Below the pieces are notes generated by a model, which ran no database searches, was not told where the DNA came from, and was given only the letters and a program-made list of their open reading frames with translations. Below, piece by piece: positions 41,601 through 50,385 of a DNA stretch of 61,080 nt. The position numbers and the translations under genes were made by a program. Within the stretch, counting starts at the first letter, position 1, and each line of letters begins with the position of its first letter. The stretch comes from Acidobacteriaceae bacterium (GTDB lineage Bacteria > Acidobacteriota > Terriglobia > Terriglobales > Acidobacteriaceae): contig JAICYR010000002.1 of NCBI GenBank assembly GCA_025934135.1, forward strand, positions 1-61,080. The letters are read 5' to 3'.

Positions 41601-42306
41601 GGTTCCGGCACGGCTGGCTCAGAGCAATCGACGGGTTATAGAGGCTGGAGTGCCTCACAAAATCCGGAGGATACCCTGCTGGCGAGAGCGCTTTCGGCGC
41701 GCTCGCGCGACCCATCTCCTCCCATGTCCTCCCATCGTCCGAAACCGATATCTTGAAGCTCAGGTTCGCCGCCGGAAGTTCTTGCGGAACCGCGACCAAC
41801 ACCTCAACCCGATCAATCTCCGGAGCATCCCCGCCGCCCATGTAAATCTCCGCGAACGGGGTTTCCCCCATCAGCGGCTGCGTCGCCACAGGAAAGTGGT
41901 TGACGATGATCTCCCGCTCATTGATCGGAAGCTTCTCGAAGGGATTCACCGAAACCGCGATCCAGTTCGGCAGCTTCGTGTCCTTGATCCCATCCGTCAC
42001 CAGTTGCGCCGTCAGGTTGTAGTCGTAGCTGCTGGAGTGGTACGCCGGACGCAACAGCGCCAGATTCCGATACGTCGAGTTATCAATCTCCAGAGTGGGG
42101 CTGAAGTCTTCCGCCGGGTCGCCGGGATAAACCCCGATGCCGCGCGTGTAACCCGGCCCGGTGCTTGCACTTTCGCTGGCAACAGCCTCTTGGCGCAACG
42201 CCGTCGGCTTGCTCGCCGCCTCTGCCATGCCCGCAGCCGGAGGCAGCACCACGCCCGCCCCTGCAATGATTGTTGTCTTCAGAAAATCCCGTCTCGATGT
42301 TGACAT
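38659..42306 (-). CDS. TAT-exported GH2 glycosidase with discoidin-like domain
   Basis: This is a 1215-residue extracytoplasmic enzyme. A twin-arginine signal (STSRRDFLKT, then a hydrophobic stretch to about residue 31) precedes an F5/8 type C-like carbohydrate-binding region (about 260-385: WVYVDLGARCSFDRVTLHW). GH2 sugar-binding and immunoglobulin-like domains follow, then a TIM barrel from about 730. The catalytic acid is probably the Glu in CGRNEG (about residue 835) and the nucleophile the Glu in HSEIGMPN (about 895). The layout is closest to exo-beta-glucosaminidases and mannosidase-like GH2 enzymes. The precise substrate is unknown. Confidence 0.87.
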   Translation of the reverse strand: MSTSRRDFLKTTIIAGAGVVLPPAAGMAEAASKPTALRQEAVASESASTGPGYTRGIGVYPGDPAEDFSPTLEIDNSTYRNLALLRPAYHSSSYDYNLTAQLVTDGIKDTKLPNWIAVSVNPFEKLPINEREIIVNHFPVATQPLMGETPFAEIYMGGGDAPEIDRVEVLVAVPQELPAANLSFKISVSDDGRTWEEMGRASAPKALSPAGYPPDFVRHSSLYNPSIALSQPCRNRYYRVDLAASNLPEAMPFVSIWQLGEVAFYRGKERVQVGGPYSFSSAWMSAGSGEEWVYVDLGARCSFDRVTLHWIARAAEGIVQASDDAQNWRDVRAFSNGTDQVDDIKLAKPATARYVRVLMTRPTSPAGYILSEIEVFGKGGPVAKAHPAAGPSADGKLKLAGGAWRVQRSNFVADPGEAVAKSGYKDDGWVVATVPGTVLSSYLNVGAIPDPNYGQNQLYISDSYFYSDFWYRTEFEAPAVESGEAVWLNFDGINWKADVFLNGEKLGRIEGGFMRGRFDVTGKVASGKPNALAVRIEKNDTPGSCKQKTFEAPGKNGGALGADNPTYHASIGWDWIPTIRGRNTGIWGDVYLTKTGAVTVENPFVSTNLPLPDNSRADVTVEVDLVNHEPHAVKGTLRGRLGDVRFEQEVELQGSATQHVKLDPNTHAALRIKNPKLWWPNGYGEPHLYDAELSFEAHHQKSSDTKRFKAGLRRWTYSEDGGKLRMWVNGRRFVAKGGNWGFSESMLRYRGREYDTAARYHREMNFTMVRNWVGQIGDEAFYEACDRHGIVVWQDFWLANPWDGPNPNDDALFLRNARDLILRVRNHASMGLYCGRNEGYPPPRLESGLRKAIAELDAEMHYIPSSADDTVSGHGPYNALPPVFYFRLADSKLHSEIGMPNIPPIESVRRMMPEQAMWPQGLDWGLHDFCLDGAQGGRTFRSMIDNDYGGAKDAEEWVTLAQFLNYEGYRAIFEAQSKYRMGVLLWMSHPCWPSFVWQTYDYYFEPTAAYFGCKKGSEPLHIQWNRETDAIEVVNYSGGDVSGLTAKVEVLNFDGTSKWSKTASVDSKEDSTESCIPMKYPQGLTPVHFLRLTLTRAGAVVSSNLYMRGLEEGNYRAIRELDKAQVKATTTAKQDGSVWRLTTELENTSAGPALMVRLKAVREKSGDRILPTIYSDNYVTLMPGERQTISVELNQADTRGEKPRIAVGGFNVNQV

Positions 42307-42439
42307 CCTTGGCCCTCATCTCCGCTCCCGCGCCTCCTGCCCGCGCGAGTAAATTCATATAGCAAAGGACTTCTCCGCCCTTATACCAGTTCCTTCGCGC
42401 AATTCAAACTTTGGGATAGAATCAATCGAAGACGACGAA

Positions 42440-42462
42440 ACCCGGCGCGCCTAACGCCGGGT
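42440..42462 (-). terminator. Terminator-like hairpin after the alcohol dehydrogenase gene
   Basis: ACCCGGCG and CGCCGGGT form an 8-bp GC-rich stem with a seven-base loop, 43 bases after the stop codon at 42505. The tail on the minus strand (TTCGTCGTCTTCG) is only moderately T-rich. Confidence 0.55.
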
Positions 42463-42504
42463 CCGTCACTTGAGAAGAGAATTGTCGGGTTAACGCGCGT
42501 GCGA

Positions 42505-43698
42505 TCAGGCTGCAGCAGCTTCCGCCCAAGGATCAAGCACCACCTTCGTGCAATGGTCCTCTTTCTCGCGGAAGATGCGATAGCCTTCCGGCGCCTGAGT
42601 CAGAGGCAGACGGTGGCTGATCACAAAGGACGGATCGATCTCTCCTTTTTCAATACGTTCCAGCAGAGGCTTCATGTAGCGCATCATGTGCGTCTGGCCC
42701 GTCTTGAGCGTCAGCGACTTATTCATGAATGCGCCCAACGGCACCTTGTCGTCGAACCCGGCATAAACACCCGGAACCGAAACCGTGCCGCCTTTCCTGC
42801 ATGCCTGAATGCACTGCCGCAGCACTCCAATCCGGTCCTGCACCAGGCGGAGCTTCTGCTTGGCCGAATCATAGAAGTACTGCATTCCATGCCCCGACGC
42901 CTCCATCCCCACGGCATCCATGCACGCATCAGGACCCTTACTGCCGGTGATCTCGCGCAGGGCTTCCAGCACGTCCACATCGTCAAAGTTCAGCGTCTCC
43001 GCTCCGCCTTCACGCGCCATCTGGAGCCTTTCCGGCACATGGTCAATCGCAATCACGCGCCCTGCTCCCATCATGAAGGCGCTTCGAATCGCAAATTGCC
43101 CTATAGGACCGCAGCCCCAGATCGCGACCGTATCTCCGGGCTTAATATTGCAGTTCTCCGCCGCCATATAGCCCGTCGGGAATATATCGGACAGAAACAC
43201 CACCTGATCGTCCCGCAGCGATTCGGGGACCTTGATCGGCCCCACATCGGCAAATGGCACGCGCACGTATTGCGCTTGTCCGCCCGCATAGCCGCCCATC
43301 ATGTGGGTATATCCAAAAAGCCCTGACGGCGAGTGTCCCATCAGCTTTTCCACAAACCACGCGTTCGGGTTCGAGTTATCGCAGAGCGACCACAATTCCT
43401 CATGGCATGGCCCGCAGCCTCCGCACGCAATCGTAAACGGAACCACCACGCGATCTCCCGTTTTCAATTTGGCCGAATCCACTCCCGGCCCTGTCTCCAC
43501 AACTTCGCCCATGAACTCGTGGCCCAGAATGTCTCCCTGCGCCAGCGTCGGAACCAGCCCGTCATACAGGTGCAGATCCGATCCGCAAATGCACGTCGTG
43601 GTTACGCGAACAATGGCATCACGCGGGTTCAGGATCTTCGGCTCCGGAACCTCATGCACCTGCATGTCTTCTTTTCCCATCCAGCAAACGGCTTTCAT
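42505..43698 (-). CDS. Zinc-dependent alcohol/formaldehyde dehydrogenase-like protein
   Basis: This 397-residue medium-chain dehydrogenase has its catalytic zinc in [10 protein letters not shown] and GHEFMG, a structural zinc loop [15 protein letters not shown], and the NAD-binding Rossmann loop WGCGPIGQF. The insertion [24 protein letters not shown] is characteristic of the glutathione-independent formaldehyde dehydrogenase-like subgroup. The substrate is not certain. It lies 30 bases downstream of the SRPBCC gene on the same strand. Confidence 0.88.
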   Translation of the reverse strand: MKAVCWMGKEDMQVHEVPEPKILNPRDAIVRVTTTCICGSDLHLYDGLVPTLAQGDILGHEFMGEVVETGPGVDSAKLKTGDRVVVPFTIACGGCGPCHEELWSLCDNSNPNAWFVEKLMGHSPSGLFGYTHMMGGYAGGQAQYVRVPFADVGPIKVPESLRDDQVVFLSDIFPTGYMAAENCNIKPGDTVAIWGCGPIGQFAIRSAFMMGAGRVIAIDHVPERLQMAREGGAETLNFDDVDVLEALREITGSKGPDACMDAVGMEASGHGMQYFYDSAKQKLRLVQDRIGVLRQCIQACRKGGTVSVPGVYAGFDDKVPLGAFMNKSLTLKTGQTHMMRYMKPLLERIEKGEIDPSFVISHRLPLTQAPEGYRIFREKEDHCTKVVLDPWAEAAAA

Positions 43699-43727
43699 AG
43701 AAAACTCCTTTTCTGGTCCCCCCCCGC

Positions 43728-44501
43728 TCAGGCAATGCGGCGGATAGGTTCAACTTTCGCCGTTCTCTGCGGCTTGGGCATATTCGAGGTTTCGCGAAGC
43801 AATATATTTTGCAGGTGCCCATGAATGCCGCGCGGCCCGTGCGTCTGGCCCGCCGTCGTCGGAATCTCTCCGGTCTCCAGAAACGCCTTAAAGCGGCGAA
43901 GGTCCTCCCTCACCGTGAACTCCGGGTTTCTTCCCAGCATCGTCGTGAACGTCTTCCCTACCGCGCCGCCCGGCAGAAAATACTGCATTCTCAGCGTCGC
44001 AAGAATGCTGCCCTCATGTGGGCCTGGACGAAACTCAATCGCGCCTTCATTCGTCACCAGCGATCCCGGTAGCGACCGCCAGGAGATTCTTTCATTCTCT
44101 ACTTCTTCCACAATCTCCGCGTTCCAACTCAGGTGTACCCCGAGCGGCCCCGCTACCGTCCAATGGGATTGATGTTCCCTTCGCGTAACCGATTGCAGGT
44201 GCGGCATGAACCGAGGCAGGTTTTCAAAGTCCCGCCACAATTCATAGGCCCGCTCGCGCGAGCAGCGGATCACAAAGCTCGCGACCGCCGCATCGGGTTT
44301 GCCCTGCTCCGTCGCGGCTTTCTCGGCACTTCGCCTTATCGCCACTGCTCCGATTGCGCCAACTGCCGCAGTGGCGACGAGCTTTGGTTTTCCGCGGACG
44401 AGACTATATGCGCCCAGCGCTCCAGCCAGCAGCATCAACGGCATGCCGGCGTAGGTAGAAGCTGAACAACTGCGAGAGGATGTTTCACCAGGATTTTGCA
44501 C
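43728..44501 (-). CDS. Membrane-anchored SRPBCC (cyclase/dehydrase-like) protein
   Basis: This is a 257-residue protein. After a short N-terminus there are two hydrophobic stretches ([16 protein letters not shown] and [15 protein letters not shown]), then a START-like SRPBCC domain at about residues 75-210 ([41 protein letters not shown]). Proteins of this form bind hydrophobic ligands; many are stress-linked. Co-direction and 30-base spacing to the dehydrogenase gene suggest an operon. Confidence 0.78.
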   Translation of the reverse strand: MQNPGETSSRSCSASTYAGMPLMLLAGALGAYSLVRGKPKLVATAAVGAIGAVAIRRSAEKAATEQGKPDAAVASFVIRCSRERAYELWRDFENLPRFMPHLQSVTRREHQSHWTVAGPLGVHLSWNAEIVEEVENERISWRSLPGSLVTNEGAIEFRPGPHEGSILATLRMQYFLPGGAVGKTFTTMLGRNPEFTVREDLRRFKAFLETGEIPTTAGQTHGPRGIHGHLQNILLRETSNMPKPQRTAKVEPIRRIA

Positions 44502-44855
44502 GGGGAGCCAGCCTTTCCGATCAATCGAATGATGTTCGTTCAGGCGTTCGCGAAGAGGGATCGAGCTACTTCCTTGGATTCGCCCCCGGAGAATTACTGT
44601 TGCCTCGGGACCGAGATCAGCTGCTCAGGATACCGGCAGGTCCTGACACTGGATCGCGAAGACCACCACCTTTGCAAGCAGATGTTCTTCGTGATGACGG
44701 GCTTGAAAGTTCGCCTAGTTGTCCGAGTTGACCACTCGCTTCTACCCATTCATCCCCGACGTTGGCGGTTGCGTGTTCGCCTCCGCTTGACGCAGGGCAT
44801 GGTTATGCGTATAACTTCGACCTTGAACAGCATTTATCCCGGGGAAAATTCCTCC
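44502..44855 (+). other. Gene-free interval with the promoter of the TPR gene
   Basis: About 350 bases. The only clear signal is TTGACG (44787-44792) and TATAAC (44810-44815), 17 bases apart, about 40 bases before the TPR start. The 83-codon ORF at 44480-44731 has no ribosome site and looks non-coding. Confidence 0.5.
44787..44815 (+). promoter_or_regulatory. Sigma-70-type promoter of the TPR gene
   Basis: TTGACG, a 17-base spacer, then TATAAC, matching the consensus at five of six positions in each box. The predicted start near 44822 leaves a leader of about 35 bases. Confidence 0.6.
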
Positions 44856-45416
44856 ATGCCCGAAGCACGTCATGAAAGCGCCAAAATCAAAGCTTTGCGT
44901 ACGGTAACGGCCAGGAAAGCTCCGTCCGCGAAGCCCGCACTCCATCCCTCGTTCACGCAATATCAGAACGCCATGCAATTGTTGCAGGAGGGAAAATTCG
45001 AGAAGGCGCGCACTCTATTTGAAAAGCTTTGCAAAGACGGCGCTCCGGAACTGCTGGAGCGCTCGCGTACCTATCTCGCTATCTGCGAGCGCAATGGCAA
45101 GAAAAACGGCCTCGCCTTCAGCAGTCCCGAGGAGCAGTACGACTATGCCATCTCTCTGCTGAACACCGGCAATTACGAGGACGCGCGCGACCAGTTTGAA
45201 AGCCTGCTGAAAAACGGCATCCTGATTGATTATGCCCATTACGGTCTCGCCATCCTGAACAGCATCACTGGGCAGGCCGAGGAATGTCTCGACCATCTTC
45301 ATAAAGCGATCGAAATGAATCCGCAGAACCGCATTCAGGCACGCGGGGATACCGACTTCAACGACATGGCCGACGATCCGCGGTTCACAGAACTTCTCTA
45401 TCCGGAAGCCACTTGA
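44856..45416 (+). CDS. Tetratricopeptide-repeat protein
   Basis: This is a 186-residue soluble helical-repeat protein. TPR-type units are visible in YQNAMQLLQEGKFEKARTLFEKL, YDYAISLLNTGNYEDARDQFESLL and HYGLAILNSITGQAEECLDHLHKAI. It has no signal peptide. The ATG at 44856 is chosen because GGGGA lies about ten bases upstream and a good promoter lies 40 bases upstream; the track start at 44496 runs through that promoter. Partners are unknown. YvcK follows 43 bases later. Confidence 0.75.
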   Translation: MPEARHESAKIKALRTVTARKAPSAKPALHPSFTQYQNAMQLLQEGKFEKARTLFEKLCKDGAPELLERSRTYLAICERNGKKNGLAFSSPEEQYDYAISLLNTGNYEDARDQFESLLKNGILIDYAHYGLAILNSITGQAEECLDHLHKAIEMNPQNRIQARGDTDFNDMADDPRFTELLYPEAT

Positions 45417-45459
45417 TCTTGCGCCGGGGCCGCTCCGGCCCATCCCGATACACTGTCCT

Positions 45460-46515
45460 ATGGATCTCTCCGTGATTGCGAACCCGCCGTCGTCGCGCTC
45501 CATTGAACGAAGCGGACTCAGAGTCGTGGCTATCGGCGGCGGTACCGGGCTGTCGACGCTTCTACGTGGGCTCAAGCAGTATGCGCCTTCCGCGCTCGGC
45601 ACGGGCATCCCCGGAGACGCGCCCACCTCCATCAGCGATCTGGCCGCCGTTGTCACCGTAACCGATGACGGCGGATCGAGCGGACGGCTCAGGAAGAACT
45701 TCAATATGCTTCCCCCCGGCGACTTGCGCAATTGCATGGTCGCCCTCTCAGAAGACGAGCGCCTAATGTCGCGCCTCTTCCGGCATCGCTTTCAGGCCGG
45801 CGGCGAACTCGAAGGCCACAGCTTTGGCAATCTGTTTGTCGCGGCTCTAACCGAAATGACCGGAGACTTTGGCCACGCGCTCAAGCTGGCCGGTGAGGTC
45901 CTGGCCATGCGCGGACAAATTTATCCCGCCACCTATACAAACACGACTCTCGTTGCCCGCATGGCAAATGGCTCCGTCGTTCGCGGAGAGACCAACATTA
46001 CCGCCAGCAAGGAACAGGTCATAGAACTGAGCCTTGATCCCCCTGTTGTCGAGCCGCTTCCGGAAACACTGGCCGCCATCGCCGAGGCCGATTTGATCAC
46101 CCTTGGTCCCGGTTCGCTTTACACAAGCCTCATTACCAACCTCCTTGTTCAAGGGGTTCCCGAGGCCCTCGCTTCCGCCAAAGGCACGCGCGTCTACATC
46201 GCTAATCTCATGACCCAGGCGAATGAGAGCTTGCACCTCACCGCATCCGAACACATCGAGCGCATCTATGCGCACACGCAAAAACCCGTCTTCGACTACG
46301 CCCTACTCAACACCGCTCCCGTCTCCGAGTCGCTCCGCGAACGCTATGCCGTCCAGGGCGCGGAGACCATTCAGCCGGACATCGAGCGCATCGAGGCCAT
46401 GGGCATTCGCTGCATCACCGGCAATTTCGCCGCCGAAGGAGACGTCCTTCGTCACGATGCGGAGCGCGTCGCCCGCACCGTTCTCCAGATCGCCGCCTCC
46501 GGACCTGCCCAATGA
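45460..46515 (+). CDS. yvcK: YvcK/CofD-like protein
   Basis: This 351-residue cytoplasmic protein matches the YvcK (gluconeogenesis factor) family: VAIGGGTGLSTLLRGLK at about residues 23-39, TVTDDGGSSGRLR, GDLRNCMVAL, EGHSFGNLF, and LITLGPGSLYTSLI. In other bacteria YvcK binds UDP-sugars and links carbon status to cell wall synthesis and cell shape. The stop overlaps the start of the next gene by four bases. Confidence 0.93.
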   Translation: MDLSVIANPPSSRSIERSGLRVVAIGGGTGLSTLLRGLKQYAPSALGTGIPGDAPTSISDLAAVVTVTDDGGSSGRLRKNFNMLPPGDLRNCMVALSEDERLMSRLFRHRFQAGGELEGHSFGNLFVAALTEMTGDFGHALKLAGEVLAMRGQIYPATYTNTTLVARMANGSVVRGETNITASKEQVIELSLDPPVVEPLPETLAAIAEADLITLGPGSLYTSLITNLLVQGVPEALASAKGTRVYIANLMTQANESLHLTASEHIERIYAHTQKPVFDYALLNTAPVSESLRERYAVQGAETIQPDIERIEAMGIRCITGNFAAEGDVLRHDAERVARTVLQIAASGPAQ

Positions 46516-47471
46516 GAGTCGGGGTCTTCACGCCGCTACTGTCACAGCTTGCCCTGCCCGCAGTCCTCGAAAAGCTTCGCGGGTTGAAAATCGACACCAT
46601 AGAACTTGGCGCCGGCAATTACCCCGGCGACGCCCACTGCAAGCTCTCCATGCTCGACAATCCCTCCGCGCTGGCTGATTTCCGCCAGATACTTGCCGAC
46701 CACGGGGCCTCGATCAGCGCCCTGAGCTGTCACGGCAACCCATTACATCCCGATACCGCGCGCGCCCGCCACGATGCCGAGGTCAGCCGCAAAACCATTC
46801 TGCTCGCGGAAACACTCGGCGTCCCAACCGTGGTCGATTTTTCCGGATGCCCCGGCGACTCGCTCACGGCCAAAGCTCCCAATTGGATCACCTGCCCTTG
46901 GCCGCCTGACTATCTCGAAGTCCTTGAATGGCAGTGGAACGAAGTCGTCGCGCCTTATTGGATCGGGCACACCAAATTCGCCGCCGATCATGGCGTCAGA
47001 GTCGCCCTCGAAATGCACCCCGGCTTCGTCGTCTATAGCCCGGAAACGCTGCTCAAACTGCGCTCCATCGTCGGGCTAGCCGTCGGCTGCAACTTCGACC
47101 CCAGCCATCTCTTCTGGCAGAACATCGATCCCATCGCCGCGGTCCGCGTGCTTGGCGAAGCCATCTTCCACGTCCACGCCAAGGACACCCAGCTTTATCC
47201 GGCCAACCTGTCGCGTACCGGCGTCCTCGACACCAAACCCTACACCGACGAGCGCCATCGCGGCTGGATCTTCCGCACCTGCGGTTACGGTCACGGCGCG
47301 GAGTGGTGGAAGGAGTTCATTTCCACGCTGCGCATGTTCGGATACGACTCCGTCCTCTCCATCGAGCACGAAGACAGCCTGCTCTCTGCTGAAGAGGGAC
47401 TGACCAAAGCCGCCGCGTTTCTGAATGATCTCGTTGTCCGCGAGCAGCCCGACACAGCATGGTGGACCTGA
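46512..47471 (+). CDS. Sugar phosphate isomerase/epimerase-like TIM barrel
   Basis: This 319-residue xylose isomerase-like TIM barrel has candidate metal ligands in VALEMHPGF (Glu), CNFDPSHLFW (Asp and His), FHVHAKDTQ (His) and SIEHED (Glu). This layout fits keto-sugar epimerases or inosose-type enzymes. Coupled translation with yvcK (ATGA) is notable, because YvcK handles sugar nucleotides, but any functional link is inference. Confidence 0.85.
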   Translation: MRVGVFTPLLSQLALPAVLEKLRGLKIDTIELGAGNYPGDAHCKLSMLDNPSALADFRQILADHGASISALSCHGNPLHPDTARARHDAEVSRKTILLAETLGVPTVVDFSGCPGDSLTAKAPNWITCPWPPDYLEVLEWQWNEVVAPYWIGHTKFAADHGVRVALEMHPGFVVYSPETLLKLRSIVGLAVGCNFDPSHLFWQNIDPIAAVRVLGEAIFHVHAKDTQLYPANLSRTGVLDTKPYTDERHRGWIFRTCGYGHGAEWWKEFISTLRMFGYDSVLSIEHEDSLLSAEEGLTKAAAFLNDLVVREQPDTAWWT

Positions 47472-47479
47472 GCCGGGAA

Positions 47480-48994
47480 CTACTGCAAAGAATTCCCACT
47501 GCCGGTCCTTACAAAAATTACCGAAGCCTGGTCCGAATAGACCTTCTTCCAGTTCGGCATCAGCGGAAGCACATGCACAATTGGAGAGTCCTTCCCCAGC
47601 AGGCAGAAGCTGATGTGGTACTTGTCCAGAAGCTGATTCGGATTGGTCTGCAGCGTCGCCCACCCGCCGAATTCCTTTAGCACTCCGGTCCACTCAAAGA
47701 TATCGGCGCGCCCATCGATAAAGACCGGATGTTCCGGCAGCGCCCAGATCAGGTATCCGCCATAGCCATAATCATTCAGCATGTTGCCTGCAAGGTGGTG
47801 GGACTGAATATATTCCACCGCTTGAACTGGGCTTCCACTGCCGACTTCTTTCGCGAGGGCCCGGCGGTTTGGGAATCCCCAAAAAAGCGCCGCTGCAACC
47901 ACGCCGATGAAAATCACATTGGGCGCGATGCGGTCCTTGTCCGCGTCATATCGGTCCCAGAAGTCTGAGCAAAGCCGGGAAACAACCGGCGCGGCCAGTA
48001 TTCCGAATACAAATACCAGCCGGCGATGGTTCAGCGCCATCCATGTGCCCATGCCCAGCAGGACCAATTCATGGAGATAAAGCACCTGCGAGCGCCGGAG
48101 CAGCAGGACAAGAAAGATGAGAGCCAGAACACAAAGCAGTCCGATCCCGCGTCCATGATGCAACGGCAGCGGCTGCCACTCCTGCACGTAACTCAGGTTC
48201 ACGGGCTGGTGCAACATCGTGTCCAGCGGATACAAGACCTGACGCCAGCCCACAGGATTGAGAAACACCGCCCCGCTTGAAAGCGCCAGCGCGAGCATCA
48301 ACACGCGGCGGCGGCCGGAGTCCCACGGCACCGAAACCAGCGATCCTTTGCGAAAGCCAAAAAAGGAGCAGGCCAGGATTACGCCTAGGACGATCAACCC
48401 TAGGATGAAAGAACCATGGCAGTTCACCCAAACGGCAAACAGGGGCGGCAGACAGAGGAGCCATCGCGGGCTGCGCGACCAGCCGAGATACAGAACCAAT
48501 AGCTCCACTGCTAACAGGAAGTAGCCAATCATCTGCGGCCGTATCGACATGCCCGAAGTCGAGAAGAGCCAGAGCACAATCACACCCAGCAGCCCGATCT
48601 TGGAATTGCCGGAATACAAGCTGCTCAGCGCATAGCCCACAACGAAAAGCGCCGTGGCCAGCAGGAATATCCACAGCATCAGGCCGACATAGCCATCCAG
48701 CCTGTAGGCCGCATACATCGATAACTGCGACAGCCACTCCTGCGGCACCAACGGGTGATGCAAGGCGGTGAAGGAAAACAAATCAACTGTGGGAACAGCG
48801 TGCTTTGTCCAGATAACCTCTCCGGACTTAAGGTGCCACCACATGTCAGGATCATTCAGGCGTCCGCGCGCGCTCAATTCGGCCAGCACCGCGAGGGAGC
48901 ATCCGATTGCAACAGGAAATGAGAAGATACGCCGCAAAATGCGCTGAGGAGCGGAAGGCGCGCTGTTCCGCGCGGGAAGAGAAGCGGTGCTCAA
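47480..48994 (-). CDS. Polytopic membrane protein, GT-C-like
   Basis: This 504-residue protein has about ten membrane helices. The N-terminal loop LNDPDMWWHLKSGEVIW contains the acidic and aromatic residues typical of the first periplasmic loop in GT-C glycosyltransferase-like proteins. The C-terminal soluble part has GNMLNDYGYGGYLIW and VFIDGRADIF. A lipid-linked sugar transferase role is possible but not shown. Its start overlaps the end of the NtrC-type regulator by four bases, so they are co-translated. Confidence 0.75.
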   Translation of the reverse strand: MSTASLPARNSAPSAPQRILRRIFSFPVAIGCSLAVLAELSARGRLNDPDMWWHLKSGEVIWTKHAVPTVDLFSFTALHHPLVPQEWLSQLSMYAAYRLDGYVGLMLWIFLLATALFVVGYALSSLYSGNSKIGLLGVIVLWLFSTSGMSIRPQMIGYFLLAVELLVLYLGWSRSPRWLLCLPPLFAVWVNCHGSFILGLIVLGVILACSFFGFRKGSLVSVPWDSGRRRVLMLALALSSGAVFLNPVGWRQVLYPLDTMLHQPVNLSYVQEWQPLPLHHGRGIGLLCVLALIFLVLLLRRSQVLYLHELVLLGMGTWMALNHRRLVFVFGILAAPVVSRLCSDFWDRYDADKDRIAPNVIFIGVVAAALFWGFPNRRALAKEVGSGSPVQAVEYIQSHHLAGNMLNDYGYGGYLIWALPEHPVFIDGRADIFEWTGVLKEFGGWATLQTNPNQLLDKYHISFCLLGKDSPIVHVLPLMPNWKKVYSDQASVIFVRTGSGNSLQ

Positions 48995-50385
48995 GCGGTG
49001 CCTGCATCCATCGATTCTTGCGGCATGGTCGGGTCCTCATCCGCCTGGCGAATCAGGCGGTGCAGGTACGCGCGAGAGATATTCAGGCTGCGCGCGGCGA
49101 GTGTCTTGTTGCCGTTGTGTTCACGAACAGCCGCTTCCGCCAGCTTCACCTTGTAGTCGCGGAGCCGGCTCTCAAACGAGTTGGAGGGCTGAAAGTCGGC
49201 AATGCTCACCAGCGTCTCGTCCTGAATGTTTCCGGGAAGGTCTTCCTCGCTGATGGTTTTGCCGGAGGTGACAATGATAGCCCTCTGGATCACATTTTCC
49301 AGCTCCCGCACATTCCCCGGCCACGAATAGGCCTGGAGCAGGGCCATTGCCCCCGGCTCGAAATCATCCACCCGCTTTTGATAAATCTGCGTGTAATGCC
49401 GCAAAAAGTGCATCGCGATCTGCGGAATGTCTTCCACGCGCTCCCGCAGTGGCGGGGCCGTGATCTTCATCACGTTGATCCTGTAATACAAATCCAGACG
49501 GAACTTGCCCTGCGCCACCAGTTCACTCAGGTCCGCGTGCGTAGCGAAGATGAGCCGCGCCCGCAGCGGAATCAGCTTATTGCTTCCCAGGCGGCTGAAT
49601 TCGCGCTGTTGTAGAACGCGCAGCAACTTGACCTGCGTCGCTGGGCTCAACTCTCCAATTTCATCCAAAAATAGAGTGCCCTCGCCGGCCTGCTCCAGAT
49701 GGCCTTCGCGCGCCCCCACTGTCCCGGTAAACGCCCCCTTCTCGTGGCCAAACAGTTCCGCCTCGATCAGCGTCTCCGGAATCGCGCCGCAGCATACCGC
49801 GACAAATGGACGAAGAGAATGCGCGCCCAGATTATGAATCGCGCGGGCGATAAGCTCTTTTCCAGTCCCGCTCTCCCCGGCCACCAGGACCGAGGCGTTC
49901 AGACTTGCCACCCGCCGCACCAGATCGTAAACCTGAAGCATTTGCGGGTTGGAACCAATCATCTGGTCGCAGGAGTTGATCTCTTCAGCAGCATTGCGCA
50001 CGTCATCGTGGTCCTGTCGCAGCAGGCAACGCTCATGTACGCGCCGCATGATCGCCCTGAGTTCCCGTACCGATGGTGGCTTACGAAGATAGCTGTAGGC
50101 CCCCAGCCGCACAAGCTCTTCGGCGGTCCCGCGAAGCCCATCGTCGGCCATGACCACGCAGGAACCCTGTGATCCCACGATCCGCTTGCAGGCCGCGGTC
50201 CTTTCCTTCACCAAGGGATGATTTGAATCCAGATCGAGAACGACCACGTCCCACTCTCCCCTGGAGAGCTTTTTCGTGATCTCGTCCTCGCTCGGTTCAA
50301 GCTGCACCTGAAATTCATGCCCCAATGCGGAGGACAAGATTGGCAGCAGCTTCCGATCTTCCGAGTACAGCCCAATGCGTACCAT
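48991..50385 (-). CDS. Sigma-54-dependent response regulator (NtrC type)
   Basis: This is a 464-residue regulator. The receiver is at residues 1-125, with the acceptor probably Asp51 or Asp53 (VVVLDLDSN) and the Lys in YLRKPP. The AAA+ domain has VLVAGESGTGKELIARAIH, GTLFLDEIGEL and the sigma-54 contact loop, which reads GAFTGT rather than the usual GAFTGA. The C-terminal FIS-type helix-turn-helix is NKTLAARSLNISRAYLHRLI. Divergent to the Tad genes, it is a natural candidate for their activator, but I see no -24/-12 box nearby. Confidence 0.92.
   Translation of the reverse strand: MVRIGLYSEDRKLLPILSSALGHEFQVQLEPSEDEITKKLSRGEWDVVVLDLDSNHPLVKERTAACKRIVGSQGSCVVMADDGLRGTAEELVRLGAYSYLRKPPSVRELRAIMRRVHERCLLRQDHDDVRNAAEEINSCDQMIGSNPQMLQVYDLVRRVASLNASVLVAGESGTGKELIARAIHNLGAHSLRPFVAVCCGAIPETLIEAELFGHEKGAFTGTVGAREGHLEQAGEGTLFLDEIGELSPATQVKLLRVLQQREFSRLGSNKLIPLRARLIFATHADLSELVAQGKFRLDLYYRINVMKITAPPLRERVEDIPQIAMHFLRHYTQIYQKRVDDFEPGAMALLQAYSWPGNVRELENVIQRAIIVTSGKTISEEDLPGNIQDETLVSIADFQPSNSFESRLRDYKVKLAEAAVREHNGNKTLAARSLNISRAYLHRLIRQADEDPTMPQESMDAGTA

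Noticed and set aside
40414-42303. 629-codon plus-strand ORF opposite the GH2 gene
   Set aside because: Its composition is dominated by R, H, P and L as expected for the antisense of a GC-rich gene. The minus-strand product has clear domains throughout.
44480-44731. 83-codon ORF between the SRPBCC and TPR genes
   Set aside because: It has no ribosome site and no coding character, and it overlaps the start of the SRPBCC gene in antisense.
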